A stretch of DNA of 64,000 nucleotides from JAAYAE01 sp963678395. GTDB lineage: Bacteria > Bacillota > Negativicutes > Acidaminococcales > Acidaminococcaceae. The notes under the pieces were generated by a model, which saw only the letters and a list, made by a program, of their open reading frames with translations, did no database searches and was not told the origin of the DNA. Location of the stretch: the NCBI GenBank assembly GCA_963678395.1, contig OY782827.1:1550001-1614000 (forward strand), written 5' to 3'. Made by a program: the position numbers and the translations under genes. Positions 38,624 to 48,205 of this stretch are shown in pieces (positions within the stretch are counted from its first letter, which is position 1; every line of letters begins with the position of its first letter).

Positions 38624-39210
38624 GATACAGGCTTAATATTTTTATAAAGCTCTTCATACCGACTGCGATCCCATAGTACTTTTTGTACATATTTTCTCGT
38701 ATCAACAAATGGTATTTGAGCAGGGTCATCAAAATAAAAATCCCAGCCGTTATCTTCCATCCACTCTTTTACCGTACCCCGTCCAGCATTATATGCTGCT
38801 AAGGTTAATATCTCATTGCCCTTAAATTCATGTTCTAATTCGCCTAAATACCAACAACCAAATTTAATGTTAAGCTCCGGTAATAAAAGCAATTTATCTT
38901 TAAAATTTGGAAAGTCAGTCATTTTAGCAATCCAGGACCCTGTTTCAGGCATAATTTGCATAAGACCCAGCGCTCCCGGTTTGGATTTAGCTTCAGGCTT
39001 AAAGCCACTTTCGTTTTTCACTAGTGCCACTACTAAAAACGGATCAACTCTATATTTAGCACTATAACTATGTATTTCTCTATTATATTGCCATGTATAA
39101 ACAAATTTTCTTTGCGCATAGTCTGATGTCCAAGTTTGATAGCCTATGCCCATACAAAACATTAAAAATACTGCTAAGTAAAGCCAATTCCGGCTTTGCT
39201 TTTTTTTCAA
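38620..39210 (-). CDS. Membrane-anchored lytic murein transglycosylase (SLT domain)
   Basis: 196 residues. A basic start and hydrophobic segment (WLYLAVFLMFCMGIGY) form a signal anchor. The SLT domain starts near residue 45: DPFLVVALVKNESGFKPEAK (catalytic Glu in NESGF), GALGLMQIMPETGSWIA and ILTLAAYNAGRGTVKEWM. It cleaves peptidoglycan glycan strands with anhydro-product formation. The start is TTG 39210 after GAGGGG; the following A8 run is in frame and undamaged. It is the last gene of polA-mutM-coaE-slt. Confidence 0.93.
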   Translation of the reverse strand: MKKKQSRNWLYLAVFLMFCMGIGYQTWTSDYAQRKFVYTWQYNREIHSYSAKYRVDPFLVVALVKNESGFKPEAKSKPGALGLMQIMPETGSWIAKMTDFPNFKDKLLLLPELNIKFGCWYLGELEHEFKGNEILTLAAYNAGRGTVKEWMEDNGWDFYFDDPAQIPFVDTRKYVQKVLWDRSRYEELYKNIKPVS

Positions 39211-39229
39211 TATGATCCCCTCGCTAATC

Positions 39230-39811
39230 TTAAATGGTTCGTAAGGCAGCCGCCACCTGTTGTTCTAACTGTTCAACGCTGCCGGTATTGTCGAATATTA
39301 TCGTTGCATATTTTCTTTTTTCATTCAAAGGCATCTGCCTCTTAATGCGAGCCCTAACTTCTTTTTCTGTAATAGTATCTCTTGCCAGAGCCCGCTTTAC
39401 TTGTTCCTCTTCGGAAATAGCTACCAACCAAACATAGTCTACCTTTTTATGCCAAGCAGATTCTATCAGAAGCGGTACGTCTAACACAACAATTTTTGCA
39501 TTTTTGTGCTCTGCAATAAATTTTTCTGCCTGCTGCCATACATAACTATGAATTATACTTTCGAGTTTTTTCAAAACTTCCCTGTCACTAAAAGCAAGGG
39601 CAGCCATAGCTTTTCTATTCAGCGCTCCAGTATCCGTTAAAACTTCCCTACCGAAAGCAGCCTGTAACTGTGCTAAACAAAGAGCACCAGGCAGAACCGC
39701 TTCATGAGCACTAGCATCAGCATCAAAAACAGGTATATTTTGTTTACGCAGATAAGCTGTTACAGTGCTTTTGCCCGAAGCAATTCCCCCTGTAACTCCT
39801 ATTATTTTCAT
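39230..39811 (-). CDS. coaE: Dephospho-CoA kinase
   Basis: The 193-residue product is full length. CoaE catalyses the last step of coenzyme A synthesis, phosphorylating the 3'-OH of dephospho-CoA. The P-loop GVTGGIASGKSTVTAYL is at the N-terminus, followed by DADASAHEAVLPG, VVLDVPLLIESAWHKKVDYV and a lid region (RALARDTITEKEVRARIKRQ). ATG 39811 follows AAGAGG, 9 bases after the mutM stop. The polA-mutM-coaE order is common in Firmicutes. Confidence 0.96.
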   Translation of the reverse strand: MKIIGVTGGIASGKSTVTAYLRKQNIPVFDADASAHEAVLPGALCLAQLQAAFGREVLTDTGALNRKAMAALAFSDREVLKKLESIIHSYVWQQAEKFIAEHKNAKIVVLDVPLLIESAWHKKVDYVWLVAISEEEQVKRALARDTITEKEVRARIKRQMPLNEKRKYATIIFDNTGSVEQLEQQVAAALRTI

Positions 39812-39820
39812 AAGTACCTC

Positions 39821-40642
39821 TTAACGTTGACATTTAGAACAATAAGTGCTGCCTCGACCGGCAACTTTTAGCCCACATAAGGTCTCCCCGCACACTTTGC
39901 ATTTTTCCCCTTTGCGACCATAAACGAAAAGATGCTTGACATTATCTCCTTGATTGCCATCGGCATCTTGATAATTACGAAAAGTTGTGCCATGATTTTT
40001 TATTCCTTGGACTATAACTACATTAACAGCTTCGATTAGTCTAGCTATTTCTGCCCTATTTAACGAATTAGCAGGTCTTTGCGGTAAAATTCCCGCAACA
40101 AAAAGGGCTTCATCAGCATAAATATTTCCTAACCCGGCAATTACTTTTTGGTCTAAGATAACTCCTTTGATAGCTGCACTTTTTTTAGAGCATATAGCCC
40201 CCAGATAATCAACAGTCAGTTCCTTGCTCAAGGGCTCAGGCCCTAACGTAGCATATCCTTCAATACTTTTATCATTATGGTCGATAAGATAAAGCGTGCC
40301 AAAAGTTCTAATATCGGTAAACCACAAGTCTTCATCACCGTTCAATACAAACTTTATTTTTGCATAAAGAGGTTCTGCCGCCATTTTTTTTACCGCCAAA
40401 AGAGCCCCTGTCATACGTAAATGCACCAATAAATACAATTCTTCATCTAAATTTAAGCGCAAATATTTACCTTTACGTTCAATGCTTGTAATAGTTCTTC
40501 CCGTTAATTTTTCAGCAAATATTTCTGCCGTAGGATATTGAATTAGTCTTGGCAATCTTACTTCTACTGCATTTATTTTCTTCCCCACTACATGTGGGTA
40601 CAATGTTTTTTTTACCTGTTCAACCTCTGGTAGCTCCGGCAT
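39821..40642 (-). CDS. mutM: Formamidopyrimidine-DNA glycosylase
   Basis: MutM (Fpg) removes oxidised purines such as 8-oxoguanine and nicks the DNA. The second of two tandem ATGs is taken as the start, because the catalytic residue must be proline 2 in MPELPEVEQ. Other features are the family's Lys near residue 60, the H2TH region (VILDQKVIAGLGNIYADEAL) and a C-terminal zinc finger with CKVCGETLCG and STYCSKCQR. 273 residues, full length. It begins about 10 bases after the polA stop. Confidence 0.96.
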   Translation of the reverse strand: MPELPEVEQVKKTLYPHVVGKKINAVEVRLPRLIQYPTAEIFAEKLTGRTITSIERKGKYLRLNLDEELYLLVHLRMTGALLAVKKMAAEPLYAKIKFVLNGDEDLWFTDIRTFGTLYLIDHNDKSIEGYATLGPEPLSKELTVDYLGAICSKKSAAIKGVILDQKVIAGLGNIYADEALFVAGILPQRPANSLNRAEIARLIEAVNVVIVQGIKNHGTTFRNYQDADGNQGDNVKHLFVYGRKGEKCKVCGETLCGLKVAGRGSTYCSKCQR

Positions 40643-40651
40643 CATTTCCCC

Positions 40652-43261
40652 CTATTTCGTCTGTGCCCAAGTTTTACCGGTAGCCACGTCAGCTACCAAG
40701 GGTACACTAAGCTTTACTGCTGTTTCCATGGCATTTTTTACTAGTTCTGCCACTTTTTCTTCTTCTTCGTTAGTTACTTCTAACAACAATTCATCATGCA
40801 CTTGCAATAAAACTCTGCTTTGCAATTGCGCCTTCTTTAAAACTTCAGCCACTTTGAGCATGGCAATTTTAATAATATCTGCGGCTGTGCCTTGTATCGG
40901 CGTATTAATAGCCGTCCGCTCGGCAAAGCTTCTTAAATTGAAATTGCTATGCTTAATATCCGGTAAATAGCGACGGCGGCCATAAAGTGTTTCTACATAG
41001 CCATTATCCCTAGCCTTGGCAATTTCACTATCCATATAAGTTTTAACTCCAAGGTATCTGGAAAAATAGTTTTTAATATAGAGTCCTGCTTCATCGCGGC
41101 TAACACCTAGTTGCTTACTAAGTCCATAATCACTAATGCCATAGACAATTCCGAAATTAACTGCCTTAGCCTTGTTACGCATAAAGCCTGTAACTTCATC
41201 AATGGCGACGCCAAAGACCTCTGCTGCAGTTCTAGCATGAACATCTTGCCCCTTGGCAAAAGAATCCATTAAAAGATTATCTTGAGAAATATGAGCCAAT
41301 ATTCTCAGTTCCACTTGTGAATAATCACAAGACATTAATAAATCATAGCCAACTCCCGGCACAAACATTTCACGCATTCGCTTCCCGATATCTGTTCTGG
41401 TGGGAATATTTTGCAAATTAGGTTCCGTACTAGACAAACGTCCTGTAATGGTAACTGCTTGCTGAAAATGCGTGTGAATACGACGTGTCTTTTTATTTAT
41501 CAAAGGCTCCATGCCTTCCAAATATGTAGAAAGCAACTTTGATAACTTACGATGCTCCAAAATTGTACTTATTATGGGATGTTTACCTTCAAGTTGGTCT
41601 AAAACCGTAACATCAGTAGAGTAGCCTGTTTTCGTTTTCTTTATAATAGGAAGATTTAATTTTTCAAAAAGCAAAGCGCCCAATTGTTTAGGAGATTTTA
41701 CATTAAATTCTTCTCCCGCCTGTTCTTGGGCTAAAAGCTCTAACTCTACAACCTTTTTTTTAATTTCTTTGGTAATATCTGCCAACATTTTTTCGTCAAC
41801 AGCAATACCTACAAATTCCATTTGGGCCAATACTGCTACCAAAGGCAGCTCAATGGTTTTATAAAGCTTAACTAATTCGCGCTCTTGCAAAAGGTTCTGA
41901 ACAATAGGAACTAAAGCTCCCAAATCTTGTACAGTTCCTCCATCATTAGGTAAAAGATAACGGTCGCAAAGTGCTTTTAAGGTAAAAGAATTTTCCCCAG
42001 CCTCATACAAATAACCTGCTAGAGATACATCCTCGACTACACCTGCCAACTCTTTTCCATTAGACAAACACGCTTTGCATAGCTCCTTACCATCACAAAC
42101 AGCTTTACTCGCAGATGCATCCGCCAACCAATCATAAATAACCGGCCAAGCATCACTGGCCTGCGCAAACACATATACTGTTTTGCCTACTAAAAGCTCT
42201 AAATTACTCAGACCTATATTAGGAATTTCTCCTACAGTAGTATATGTAAGCGGAGTAATAACTTTAGCAGTCTTAATTTTTTCAACTAAGCCTTCTGCCT
42301 GAAATTGTGTGTATACTTCCACGCGAGGGTAATGTTCCACCTGAGAATAGGTTTGGCTTCCGAATAAATCCATAACGGAAGAATCCTCATCTGCTCCCAA
42401 AATAGTTGCAAAACGTTCCCATAAATTTCTAAACTCAAGTTCTTGCATAGTAACTTTGACATCACTGGACAACCCCTGCAAGGTATACTCTGACAAATCC
42501 GTAGCTACAGGCGCGCAGCGACAAATAGTAGCAAGTTCTTTAGAAAGCAATGCCTGTTCTTTATTATTTGTAAGCTTTTCTTTAAGACTTTTGCCCTTCA
42601 CATGCTCAATATTTTCTAATACTTTTTCTACTGAAGAATATTCCACAATTAATTTTAGAGCTGTTTTAGGTCCTACTCCTGGTACTCCAGGAATATTATC
42701 ACTGACATCTCCCATAAGGCCCTTGAGATCAATTATTTGCAAAGGAGTTAAACCTTCATAATTTTTAGCAAATTTCTCCGCATCATAAACCTGTATATCA
42801 CTGATACCGCGTTTTGTGTAATAAATTTTTACATTATCGTCAATTAGCTGAAATTCATCCTTATCCCCTGTGACAATAATAACCTCTAAGTCTTTAGGTG
42901 CTGCCGTAGAGAGGGTGCCTATAATATCGTCTGCTTCATAATCTACTAAATCCATGGTTCTAATTCCCATTTCCTTGAATAATTTCATGGCTATAGGGAA
43001 TTGTTCTGACAGTTCACATGGTGTAGGCTTGCGTTGTGCTTTATACTCTGCATATTTTTCGCTGCGAAAAGTTTTTCGTGATTTATCAAAAGCAATCGCT
43101 ACATATTTAGGTGATAAGTCTGTCAATAATCTGAGCAGCATATTACAAAAACCATAAACAGCGCCGGTATTGACACCTTTTTTAGTCATAAGAGGCGGCA
43201 ACGCAAAAAAAGCTCTATGAATAAGGCTGCTACCATCAATAATCAAAAATTTGTCTGACAT
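40652..43261 (-). CDS. polA: DNA polymerase I
   Basis: The 869-residue product is full length. The N-terminal 5'-3' exonuclease carries DGSSLIHRAFFALP, EADDIIGTL and KGLMGDVSDNIPGVPGVGPK. The middle 3'-5' exonuclease-like domain lacks obvious catalytic acids, as in many Firmicutes. The polymerase domain has TGRLSSTEPNLQNIPTRT, SCDYSQVELRILAHIS, NFGIVYGISDYGLSKQLGVS and LLQVHDELLLEV. Transcription probably starts from an extended -10 (TGTTATAAT at 43300-43305). A run of nine A near 41754-41763 is in frame here, a useful contrast with the broken genes. It terminates with TAG. Confidence 0.97.
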   Translation of the reverse strand: MSDKFLIIDGSSLIHRAFFALPPLMTKKGVNTGAVYGFCNMLLRLLTDLSPKYVAIAFDKSRKTFRSEKYAEYKAQRKPTPCELSEQFPIAMKLFKEMGIRTMDLVDYEADDIIGTLSTAAPKDLEVIIVTGDKDEFQLIDDNVKIYYTKRGISDIQVYDAEKFAKNYEGLTPLQIIDLKGLMGDVSDNIPGVPGVGPKTALKLIVEYSSVEKVLENIEHVKGKSLKEKLTNNKEQALLSKELATICRCAPVATDLSEYTLQGLSSDVKVTMQELEFRNLWERFATILGADEDSSVMDLFGSQTYSQVEHYPRVEVYTQFQAEGLVEKIKTAKVITPLTYTTVGEIPNIGLSNLELLVGKTVYVFAQASDAWPVIYDWLADASASKAVCDGKELCKACLSNGKELAGVVEDVSLAGYLYEAGENSFTLKALCDRYLLPNDGGTVQDLGALVPIVQNLLQERELVKLYKTIELPLVAVLAQMEFVGIAVDEKMLADITKEIKKKVVELELLAQEQAGEEFNVKSPKQLGALLFEKLNLPIIKKTKTGYSTDVTVLDQLEGKHPIISTILEHRKLSKLLSTYLEGMEPLINKKTRRIHTHFQQAVTITGRLSSTEPNLQNIPTRTDIGKRMREMFVPGVGYDLLMSCDYSQVELRILAHISQDNLLMDSFAKGQDVHARTAAEVFGVAIDEVTGFMRNKAKAVNFGIVYGISDYGLSKQLGVSRDEAGLYIKNYFSRYLGVKTYMDSEIAKARDNGYVETLYGRRRYLPDIKHSNFNLRSFAERTAINTPIQGTAADIIKIAMLKVAEVLKKAQLQSRVLLQVHDELLLEVTNEEEEKVAELVKNAMETAVKLSVPLVADVATGKTWAQTK

Positions 43262-43457
43262 ACATGTACCATCCTTTAATTTTTATAACTCTCTTAGACA
43301 TTATAACACATATCGCAACTAGATATATGTGATTTTACAGTGCTTTATCCCTACAATAATAAAAATTGATCTGACAGTGGTCAACACTATTCCACACGCC
43401 ATTTCCACTAATTTGTGACCATAACTTCATATTTTTTTATACACATTTACTTTTTTA

Positions 43458-43486
43458 TTGACGATTAGCTGCTTAAGTGTTACAAT
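43458..43486 (+). promoter_or_regulatory. Promoter of the aminotransferase gene
   Basis: TTGACG (43458-43463), a 17-base spacer and TACAAT (43481-43486) lie 55 bases upstream of the start codon. The intergenic region 43262-43541 holds this and the divergent polA -10, and nothing else was seen. Confidence 0.75.
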
Positions 43487-43541
43487 TTCTCTTATATAAA
43501 CAGGGTTATATACCTTAACGAAACACTTGGAGGGATTTAAA

Positions 43542-44729
43542 ATGTCTTATAAATTTGCTAAACGTATGGAACGCATGCAAGCTTCAGAAATTCGCGAACT
43601 ATTAAAACTAACTCAACAACCTGACATTATTTCTTTTGCTGGGGGATTACCTGCTCCAGAACTTTTTCCTACGAAAGAAATTGCGCAGGTATCACATGAT
43701 TTAGTCTTAAAGGAAGGTAAACAATTGTTGCAGTATGCAACAACAGAAGGCCGTCCTACTTTACGTCAAAAAATTGCTGATCGTATGAAAGCAAAATATC
43801 AAACATCTGTTAGCGCGGATGAAGTTTTGATTACTACCGGTTCTCAACAATGCCTAGACTTTGCCGGCAAACTTTTTTTGGATCCCGGTGATGTTGTTTT
43901 GTGTGAAAGTCCTTCCTATTTAGGGGCTTTAAATGCTTTTAATGCTTATGAACCAGTTTTTAAAGAAGTTCCTACTGATGAAGACGGCTTAATTCCAGAA
44001 GAATTAGACAAAATTCTAAGTATTACACCTAAATGCAAGTTTATTTATGTAATTCCGGATTTTCAAAACCCCACGGGACGTACTTGGTCTCCTGAGCGCA
44101 GAAAAAATTTTATGGAAGTTATTAACAAATATAATCTGCCTGTTTTAGAAGATAGTCCTTACGGCGAGTTACGTTATGAAGGCAAAATTCAACCTTCCTT
44201 AAAATCCATGGATACAAAAAATTTGGTAATGTTTTTAGGCACCTTCTCTAAAATTTTCTGCCCTGGGCTACGCCTTGGTTGGGTTGCCGCTAACAAAGAC
44301 CTTTTATCTGAATTCGTGAAAATTAAACAAAGCGCCGATTTGCATACTTCCAATTTTGATCAGGGTATTGCCGATTCCTATATAGAAAACTATGACTTAG
44401 ACGCCCATGTAGAAGAAATCAAGGCGTTGTACAAAAAACGCCGTGACTGCATTATTAAAGCTATGGAAGACAACTTCACTGATGGTACTACTTGGACTCA
44501 TCCTGATGGCGGGTTGTTTCTTTGGTTAACTTTCCCTGAAGGAGTAAGCGCCGCTGATGTATTCAAGAAATGTATTGCCAAAAAAGTGGCCGGTGTAACC
44601 GGCGATGCGTTCTACCCTAACGAAAAAACTGATCGTAATATGCGTATTAATTTTTCCAATATGCCGGAAGATAAAATCCTCGAAGGTATTAAACGCATGG
44701 CAGATGCACTAAGAGAGTGTGCTAAATAG
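43542..44729 (+). CDS. PLP-dependent aminotransferase (class I fold, 2-aminoadipate/MocR-type branch)
   Basis: The 395-residue product is a fold-type I aminotransferase without an N-terminal HTH. Visible are IISFAGGLPAPELFP, LLQYATTEGRPTLRQKIADR, ITTGSQQCLDFAGKLFLDPG, YVIPDFQNPTGRTWS (NPTG) and GTFSKIFCPGLRLGWVAA with the PLP lysine. These resemble LysN/2-aminoadipate or broad-range branched/aromatic aminotransferases; the substrate is not clear. ATG 43542 follows GGAGGG. It is transcribed alone, with its own promoter and terminator. Confidence 0.93.
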   Translation: MSYKFAKRMERMQASEIRELLKLTQQPDIISFAGGLPAPELFPTKEIAQVSHDLVLKEGKQLLQYATTEGRPTLRQKIADRMKAKYQTSVSADEVLITTGSQQCLDFAGKLFLDPGDVVLCESPSYLGALNAFNAYEPVFKEVPTDEDGLIPEELDKILSITPKCKFIYVIPDFQNPTGRTWSPERRKNFMEVINKYNLPVLEDSPYGELRYEGKIQPSLKSMDTKNLVMFLGTFSKIFCPGLRLGWVAANKDLLSEFVKIKQSADLHTSNFDQGIADSYIENYDLDAHVEEIKALYKKRRDCIIKAMEDNFTDGTTWTHPDGGLFLWLTFPEGVSAADVFKKCIAKKVAGVTGDAFYPNEKTDRNMRINFSNMPEDKILEGIKRMADALRECAK

Positions 44730-44739
44730 TTTTACGTAC

Positions 44740-44776
44740 CAAAAGCCCAGAACACAAATGTTCTGGGCTTTTTTAT
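44740..44776 (+). terminator. Intrinsic terminator of the aminotransferase gene
   Basis: AGCCCAGAACA / TGTTCTGGGCT is followed by TTTTTT on the plus strand. It may also serve the converging NUDIX gene. Confidence 0.9.
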
Positions 44777-44786
44777 TTATTTGGTT

Positions 44787-45434
44787 CTAGCTTTCTTCAG
44801 TACACAGCCGCTCTAAGAAACCATAAAGGACCATAGCCGTCATACCCCAAATAACGTGATTTTTATAAGAATAAAAATAGACATCATATCCTCTGCGTTT
44901 ATTCCAGGCCTTAGGATATTCCGGCAATAAATCGTAGGGAAAGTTTTTAGGTGCACGATTTGCCATTTCCATATGAACTTTTCTAGGTGTTTGAGCAAGC
45001 AAAACAGAAAGCGGTACGATAAATACTTCTGCAACTTCATCCACACTTGCTTTAACTTGTTTTACGTCATGAATAACACCTAAAAAAGGATGCAATATTG
45101 GTCCCATTTGCGTAACTAAATAATCTAGCTCGCCGTAGATTTCTATGTCTACTAACTCAAGGCCCAATTCCTCACAAGTTTCTCTTACCGCTGTATCTTG
45201 CAATGTTTTATCCTTTTTTTCTCTTTTTCCTCCGGGAAAACATACATCTCCTGGCTGCCAACTAAGTTTTTTCGAGCGTACTTCAAATAAAACTCCTATT
45301 TCGCCTTTATATTCTACCAAAGGCACCAAAACTCCAGCTTCCCATAAACGTTCATTTTTGTCTAAAATTGCTTTACGCTTGCTCAACATAGTTTTAATTT
45401 TCTGGCAAACAATCCTATTAGAAGAACCCTCCAT
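44787..45434 (-). CDS. NUDIX hydrolase, CoA pyrophosphatase-like (NudL/YeaB type)
   Basis: 215 residues. VLFEVRSKKLSWQPGDVCFP followed by GGKREKKDKTL and QDTAVRETCEELGL shows a NUDIX box preceded by the 'G-x-x-C/S-F-P-G-G' block of the CoA-diphosphatase (UPF0035) branch. The residue at the first Glu position of the box looks like Asp or Lys, a small deviation. It probably hydrolyses CoA derivatives or another nucleoside diphosphate. ATG 45434 follows GGGAG, 27 bases after ybaK, so the two may be one operon. Confidence 0.88.
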   Translation of the reverse strand: MEGSSNRIVCQKIKTMLSKRKAILDKNERLWEAGVLVPLVEYKGEIGVLFEVRSKKLSWQPGDVCFPGGKREKKDKTLQDTAVRETCEELGLELVDIEIYGELDYLVTQMGPILHPFLGVIHDVKQVKASVDEVAEVFIVPLSVLLAQTPRKVHMEMANRAPKNFPYDLLPEYPKAWNKRRGYDVYFYSYKNHVIWGMTAMVLYGFLERLCTEES

Positions 45435-45460
45435 ATTGACAACTCCCTACTGACAGTATT

Positions 45461-45931
45461 CTATTGGTAATCTTTACACACGTTAACCCATGACTTAAAC
45501 CCTGAATACTTTTCTAGCTCCTCAATAGTTAATTCAATGGCACTATTACTACTGCCACACGCTGGGAACATCGTTGCAAACCTTTTCATTGATTCATCTA
45601 AATAGACAGTTACTCCGTCATTTATGCCAAAGGGGCAAATACCGCCAACAGCGTGTCCAATTAATTTTTCTGCCTGTTCAGCCGTCAGCATTTTTGCTTT
45701 AACGCCAAATTCTTCCTTATATTTGTGATTATCAATTTTCACATCGCCGGCCGCCAAAATCAATATCGGCCCTTCCTTACCCATAAAAGATAAGGTTTTA
45801 CAAATTCTTGCTTCTTCACAGCCTGCAGCCACCGCAGCTAAGGCAACTGTTGCACTTGATGTGGGAAACTCAATAATACGCTCTTCCATACCTAATTGTG
45901 CAAAATATTTTCTTGCTTTTTCAATAGACAT
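45461..45931 (-). CDS. YbaK/EbsC-type aminoacyl-tRNA deacylase
   Basis: The 156-residue product belongs to the YbaK/ProX superfamily, which hydrolyses mischarged tRNAs (for example Cys-tRNA-Pro). Key blocks are EEARICKTLSFMGKEGPILI, AGDVKIDNHKYKEEFG with the conserved lysine, and GHAVGGICPFGI with the GGxxP motif. A cysteine-containing C-terminal TMFPACGSSNSAIELTIEEL is typical of the subgroup. ATG 45931 follows TTTGGAGGAG. The intergenic stretch 45932-46186 contains no gene. Confidence 0.92.
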   Translation of the reverse strand: MSIEKARKYFAQLGMEERIIEFPTSSATVALAAVAAGCEEARICKTLSFMGKEGPILILAAGDVKIDNHKYKEEFGVKAKMLTAEQAEKLIGHAVGGICPFGINDGVTVYLDESMKRFATMFPACGSSNSAIELTIEELEKYSGFKSWVNVCKDYQ

Positions 45932-46186
45932 TTTTCTCCTCCAAAATTAGTGTTTTATTTCTTGCCTTTTTTTAGTAAGGAGTAGTTAACCCGTTAACAA
46001 AAAACATATATTGTTCTTATTTTCTCCTTACTTTTGTCAATATTAATTATTATAATTCAATTATAGGTTGAATTAACACATAAGTAAAGATTGTAAACGA
46101 GCTTTCTCTAAGAAACAATAAACTTTCTGCTAAAACAATTATGTCAGTTGTTTTTTTGCAATTTGACATTTAATATATAGCAGTAA

Positions 46187-46232
46187 AAAGAACTGTTGCA
46201 GCGCTATTTCCCAGCGGCAACAGTTCTTTTAT
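46187..46232 (-). terminator. Intrinsic terminator of the trp operon
   Basis: AAAAGAACTGTTGC / GCAACAGTTCTTTT forms a 14-bp stem. The outer end of the minus-strand hairpin runs into TTTTT, just after trpA. Confidence 0.9.
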
Positions 46233-46237
46233 TTTTA

Positions 46238-47010
46238 TTAACGACAAGAAGCTACTGCCTCTACCATAGTTTTGACATAGTCTGCAACTGGTTTTACACA
46301 GTTATCGCTATTTTCTGCTACAAGTTTAACAATAGCACTACCAACGATAGCCCCATCACTTAACCTTGACATTTTGCTAGCCTGTTCCGGCGTGGAAATG
46401 CCAAATCCCACAGCTATAGGTACCTTGGTAACCTGACGTATTTGTTCCACAATAGCGCCAATGTCTGTAGTAATAGTAGTTCGTACCCCGGTAACGCCAA
46501 GGGATGATACTACATAGATATAGCCCATAGCTTCTTTCGCAATCATCTTAATGCGTTGCTCAGAGGTGGGGGCAATAAGAGAAATTAAATCCACACCATA
46601 TTGTCTGCAATATTCTAAAACTTCTCCTTTTTCTTCAAAAGGTACATCAGGAATAATCACACCACTTATTTCGCATTCCTGACAGTTATTAAAAAATTTG
46701 TCGCAACCGTAAGTGAAAATCGGGTTAATATATGTTAAGAAAACTAAAGGCACTTGCGTATTTTTCCGCACACGTTTTAGCATAGCAAAAATTTTATCAG
46801 TTTTGCACCCTGCCTGCAAAGATCTAAAATCTGCAGCTTGGATAACAGGGCCCTCTGCTACAGGATCAGAAAAGGGAATACCTATTTCTATGATACCAGC
46901 CCCTGCTTTTTTCCATAGCATAAATCAGTTCTTCAGTTTTTTCCAAACTAGGATCTCCAGCCGTAATAAAAGGAATAAAAACTTTTTTTCTTTGGCAAAT
47001 ACGGTAGATC
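46238..47010 (-). pseudogene. trpA: Tryptophan synthase alpha subunit, frameshifted twice
   Basis: TrpA cleaves indole-3-glycerol phosphate to indole in the tryptophan synthase complex. The main frame (46238-46921) has GIIEIGIPFSDPVAEGPVIQ (catalytic Glu/Asp region), ISLIAPTSEQRIKMIAKEA, YVVSSLGVTGVR and VGFGISTPEQASKM. The first ~35 residues are in other frames. VFIPFITAGDPSLEKTEELI lies in a frame entered at an A7 run (46983-46989), and it meets the main frame only if the A6 run at 46907-46912 loses one base. No clean start codon is visible before TVFAKEKK. It is probably inactive unless both shifts are corrected. Confidence 0.82.
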
Positions 47011-48180
47011 TACCCCCTTATATCTGGCAATAGCCGCCACATCTTTATCACCGCGACCGGAAAGATTTACTACAATGATTTTATCCTTGTCCATTGTTTG
47101 TGCTAACTTCATAGCGTATGCTACAGCATGGGCACTTTCGATAGCAGGAATAATTCCTTCCATTTTGGATAAGTAATCAAACGCCTCTACAGATTCAGCG
47201 TCTGTTGCCGGCACATATTCAGCGCGACCAATATCATGTAAATAGGCATGCTCAGGCCCAATACCTGGATAATCTAATCCAGCTGAAATAGAATATACCG
47301 GTGCAATCTGTCCATCTTCATCTTGTAAAAAATAAGACTTCATACCATGAAATATTCCTTCACTACCCCTAGCAATTGTAGCCGCCGTCTCAGCCGTATT
47401 AACTCCGCGCCCCGCTGCTTCTACACCCACCAGCCTTACATTTTTATCTGGAATGAAATCATAAAATAGTCCCATAGCGTTACTACCACCACCAACACAA
47501 GCCATGACAACATCCGGTAGTTTTCCTTCTTTTGCCATAATCTGTTTCTTTACCTCCTTACCTATAACCTTTTGAAAATCCCGGACCATTTCAGGATAAG
47601 GATGCGGTCCCATAACCGATCCCATTACATAAAAAGTATCTAAAACACGGGCAGTCCATACTCTTAAAGCCTCATTAACTGCATCTTTCAAAGTCATAGT
47701 CCCAGATGTAACAGGAACTACTTTAGCTCCTAATAATTCCATTCTAAAGACATTTAGTGCTTGGCGCTCAGTATCTTCTTTCCCCATATAAACAACGCAC
47801 TCCATACCCATAAGAGCGGCGATTGTTGCCGTCGCAACACCATGCTGTCCCGCACCTGTTTCCGCAATCACTCTTGTCTTGCCCATTTTTTTTGCTAGCA
47901 AACATTGTCCTAATACATTGTTTATTTTATGAGAGCCTGTGTGATTTAAATCTTCACGTTTCAAATAAATTTTTGCTCCGCCTAAATCTTTAGTCATTTT
48001 ATCGGCATAATAGAGCAATGATGGCCTGTTAGCATAATCATGGTAGAGGGTTTGCAGTTCTTGTAAAAAATCCGAGTCATTTTTATGTTTTTCATACGCT
48101 TTTTCCAAATCTAAAACTGCATTCGTCAAGGTCTCCGGCAAATATTGTCCACCATGTATACCGTATCTTCCTTTAGTCAT
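46948..48180 (-). CDS. trpB: Tryptophan synthase beta subunit
   Basis: TrpB condenses indole with serine using PLP. MTKGRYGIHGGQYLPETLTN starts at ATG 48180 behind GGGAAAGGA; an ATG at 48216 lies inside trpF and lacks a site. The PLP lysine is in HTGSHKINNVLGQ. Other motifs are ETGAGQHGVATATIAALMG, CVGGGSNAMGLFYDF and VNLSGRGDKDVAAIARYKG. About 410 codons are open, but the last ~20 (LPYLPKKKSFYSFYYGWRS) look like read-on into the trpA start region, so the natural end may have been about 47010. The active site is complete. Confidence 0.92.
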   Translation of the reverse strand: MTKGRYGIHGGQYLPETLTNAVLDLEKAYEKHKNDSDFLQELQTLYHDYANRPSLLYYADKMTKDLGGAKIYLKREDLNHTGSHKINNVLGQCLLAKKMGKTRVIAETGAGQHGVATATIAALMGMECVVYMGKEDTERQALNVFRMELLGAKVVPVTSGTMTLKDAVNEALRVWTARVLDTFYVMGSVMGPHPYPEMVRDFQKVIGKEVKKQIMAKEGKLPDVVMACVGGGSNAMGLFYDFIPDKNVRLVGVEAAGRGVNTAETAATIARGSEGIFHGMKSYFLQDEDGQIAPVYSISAGLDYPGIGPEHAYLHDIGRAEYVPATDAESVEAFDYLSKMEGIIPAIESAHAVAYAMKLAQTMDKDKIIVVNLSGRGDKDVAAIARYKGVDLPYLPKKKSFYSFYYGWRS

Positions 48181-48205
48181 TTTTTCTTCATCCTTTCCCA
48201 CCTTG